Positions 6,835 to 8,040 of a stretch of 8,040 nucleotides of DNA are shown here, one piece after another. Source of the stretch: DATJPR01 sp035506295. GTDB taxonomy: Bacteria; Bacteroidota; Ignavibacteria; UBA10030; UBA6906. The notes under the pieces were generated by a model. That model did no database searches and was not told the DNA's origin. It was given only the letters and a program-made list of their open reading frames with translations. The stretch's first letter is position 1. Each line of letters starts with the position of its first letter. The translations under genes were made by a program, and so were the position numbers. The stretch is taken from NCBI GenBank assembly GCA_035506295.1, contig DATJPR010000288.1, positions 1 through 8,040 of the forward strand, given 5' to 3'.

Positions 6835-7450
6835 CAAGAGAAAAGATACGAACGGTGTGCCGCCCGCGCTGATCAGAGAACATCACGGCATCGCAGTCAA
6901 GATCGCCAAAGGTGAGTTCATCTTCAGACAGGGGGAAAAAGGAAGGACGTTCTTCGTCGTGAAGAAGGGACGGGTAAAGATGGTGTCGGTGAATGAAGAC
7001 GGGAAAGAGTTCGTCCAGGGATATTTTGATGAAGGATCGAGCTTTGGCGAGCCGCCGTTCTTCACGGGCGAGGCGTATCCGGCTTCGGCCGTTGCGGTGG
7101 TCGATTCCGAGATCTGGAAAATCGGTCGGGAGGATTTCCTCCTCCTTCTGAAGAAGAACTTCGACGTGCATCTCTCCATCACCGAATCTCTTTCGAAGAG
7201 ACTCGAATACAAATCGATGATGCTTTCCGAATTGGCTGTGGAAGAAGCGGAGCACAGAATCAGGACGCTCCTACAATACTTCCGCGAACAGGAAGGGATC
7301 GCGCATCGAGGATTTGAGGTCCCGTTCAGTCGACAGCAGATCGCGGACATGTCGGGTCTCAGGGTGGAAACGGTAATCCGGGCCATCAAAGGGATGGAAC
7401 ACAAGGGGCTTCTTGAGATCGACGAGGAGGGGAAGATCACGCTTCGGTGA
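6830..7450 (+). CDS. Crp/Fnr-family transcriptional regulator
   Basis: The 206-residue product has an N-terminal cyclic-nucleotide-binding-like beta roll (~20-110: KGEFIFRQGEKGRTFFVVKKG, then SFGEPPFF at 71-78). A long dimerisation helix (~112-140) and a C-terminal winged helix follow (SRQQIADMSGLRVETVIRAI, 167-186). The CRP residue that holds the cAMP phosphate (the arginine of the RxA motif) is replaced: here YPASA (83-87). cAMP is therefore an unlikely ligand. There is no cysteine at all, so it cannot carry an FNR-type iron-sulfur cluster. A haem/NO- or other small-molecule-responsive type, as in DNR/HcpR-like regulators, is possible but unproven. The frame is open far upstream through the DUF488 gene, but homology begins only here and the ATG at 6830 gives normal length. 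No Shine-Dalgarno precedes it. It lies 56 bases before the RIC gene, its likely target. Confidence 0.92.
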   Translation: MSKRKDTNGVPPALIREHHGIAVKIAKGEFIFRQGEKGRTFFVVKKGRVKMVSVNEDGKEFVQGYFDEGSSFGEPPFFTGEAYPASAVAVVDSEIWKIGREDFLLLLKKNFDVHLSITESLSKRLEYKSMMLSELAVEEAEHRIRTLLQYFREQEGIAHRGFEVPFSRQQIADMSGLRVETVIRAIKGMEHKGLLEIDEEGKITLR

Positions 7451-7459
7451 GTTTTTTTT
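7433..7459 (+). terminator. possible intrinsic terminator/attenuator at the end of the Crp/Fnr gene
   Basis: TCAC-GCTTCG-GTGA (7437-7450) forms a short 4-base-pair stem, extendable past one mismatch by AAG/TTT, and is followed by an eight-T run (7452-7459). The left arm is inside the coding sequence and the right arm ends on the stop codon. The stem is weak, so partial termination or read-through into the RIC gene is equally plausible. Confidence 0.3.
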
Positions 7460-7506
7460 CGTCATATTTAAGACAAAGTACTCTGAAATACGAAAGGACA
7501 AGAATC

Positions 7507-8040
7507 ATGGAGACCGTTGTAGAGCCGACTGTAAAGTCGATCGTTACGAAAGATTTCCGAACCGCTTCGGTCTTTGAGAAGTTCGGAATCGATTTCTGCT
7601 GCCACGGTAATGTGCCGCTGCGCTCGGCATGTGAAGAGAAGGGGGTCCGCCTCGAGCGGGTTGAAGAAGAGATTGCGCTTCTGGGGCCGCAAGGAGAGTC
7701 GACGGACAGCACGTTCGAGTCGATGGAGATTGATGAACTGGTCGAGCATATCATCGCACGCCATCATGCCTACGTCCGCAGGATTACCCCGGCGCTTCTC
7801 GGACATACGGAGAAAATCGCCTCGGTACACGGTGCGCGCCATCCGGAGTTGCTTGCGGTGGCGGCACAGTTCAGGACGGTCGCGGCCGATCTGGCAACAC
7901 ACATGGCAAAGGAGGAGAGAATCCTCTTCCCGTATCTGGCGATGGTCGGTGCGGCTGCACGGGGAGACGTCCGTTTCACGCCCGCGCCATTTGGCACCGC
8001 GGCGAACCCCATCCGCATGATGGAAGCGGAGCATGAGACC
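7507..8040 (+). CDS. ric: RIC/ScdA/YtfE-type di-iron iron-sulfur cluster repair protein (3' partial)
   Basis: The frame is open from the ATG to the window end (178 codons, no stop), so the gene is truncated by the window; family members usually have about 220-245 residues. Residues 6-45 are the ScdA N-terminal domain (DUF542) with the C31-C32 pair in IDFCCHGN, where most relatives have CCGG. From ~75 onward is a hemerythrin-like four-helix domain: H86 (RHHAYVRR), H108 (VHGARHPEL), H132 and E136 (HMAKEERILFPYL), and H176 (MEAEHE) are the probable di-iron ligands. Such cytoplasmic proteins help restore iron-sulfur clusters damaged by nitric oxide or peroxide and are often controlled by Crp/Fnr-family NO sensors, matching the neighbour upstream. 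AAAGGA (7493-7498) sits about 8 bases before the ATG and supports this start. Confidence 0.93.
   Translation, partial: METVVEPTVKSIVTKDFRTASVFEKFGIDFCCHGNVPLRSACEEKGVRLERVEEEIALLGPQGESTDSTFESMEIDELVEHIIARHHAYVRRITPALLGHTEKIASVHGARHPELLAVAAQFRTVAADLATHMAKEERILFPYLAMVGAAARGDVRFTPAPFGTAANPIRMMEAEHET

Noticed and set aside
6808..6912. Short open frame (MFLLLMYHEQ...) starting just after the Crp/Fnr operator
   Set aside because: It has about 34 codons, overlaps the regulator start out of frame, has AAGG directly abutting the ATG rather than properly spaced, and reads as arginine-rich shadow sequence.

Overview
All genes in this window lie on the + strand, and they read as two adjacent modules. 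The closing domain of the first protein is a type IX-secretion (FlgD-like Ig) C-terminal sorting domain with the phrase YPNPFNPSTT. This points to a bacterium of the FCB group (Bacteroidota/Ignavibacteria-like or a related candidate phylum) with a moderately GC-rich genome. The species cannot be named from the sequence.

Module 1 (about 1-6350) looks like a compact beta-1,4-galactan/galactoside utilisation locus. It contains the 3' end of a secreted GH53 endo-beta-1,4-galactanase, a LacI-family regulator, galactokinase (galK), galactose-1-phosphate uridylyltransferase (galT, start overlapping the galK stop) and a signal-peptide-bearing GH2 beta-galactosidase. The inferred flow has three steps. 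Galactan is cut at or outside the cell surface by GH53. The oligosaccharides are hydrolysed by the exported GH2 enzyme. Galactose is then taken up and enters the Leloir pathway through GalK and GalT. galE, mutarotase and a transporter are not in the window. A promoter with a LacI-type operator candidate (central CG) lies just before the regulator.

Module 2 (6378-8040) is unrelated to sugars. It has a small DUF488 (YeaO-like) protein, a Crp/Fnr-family regulator with no cysteine, and the first 178 residues of a RIC/ScdA/YtfE-type di-iron iron-sulfur-cluster repair protein that runs off the window. A perfect 8+2+8 inverted repeat of the Crp/Fnr type (TGA-N6-TCA core) sits in front of the regulator, followed by two more short inverted repeats, the last of which encloses the start codon. 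This suggests an autoregulated nitrosative/oxidative-stress unit.

No tRNA, rRNA, CRISPR array or mobile element was seen. No stretch over 300 bases lacks a gene. Nothing here is clearly a new kind of system. The leads most worth checking are the Crp/Fnr-RIC control region, the DUF488 association, and the LacI operator/regulon.
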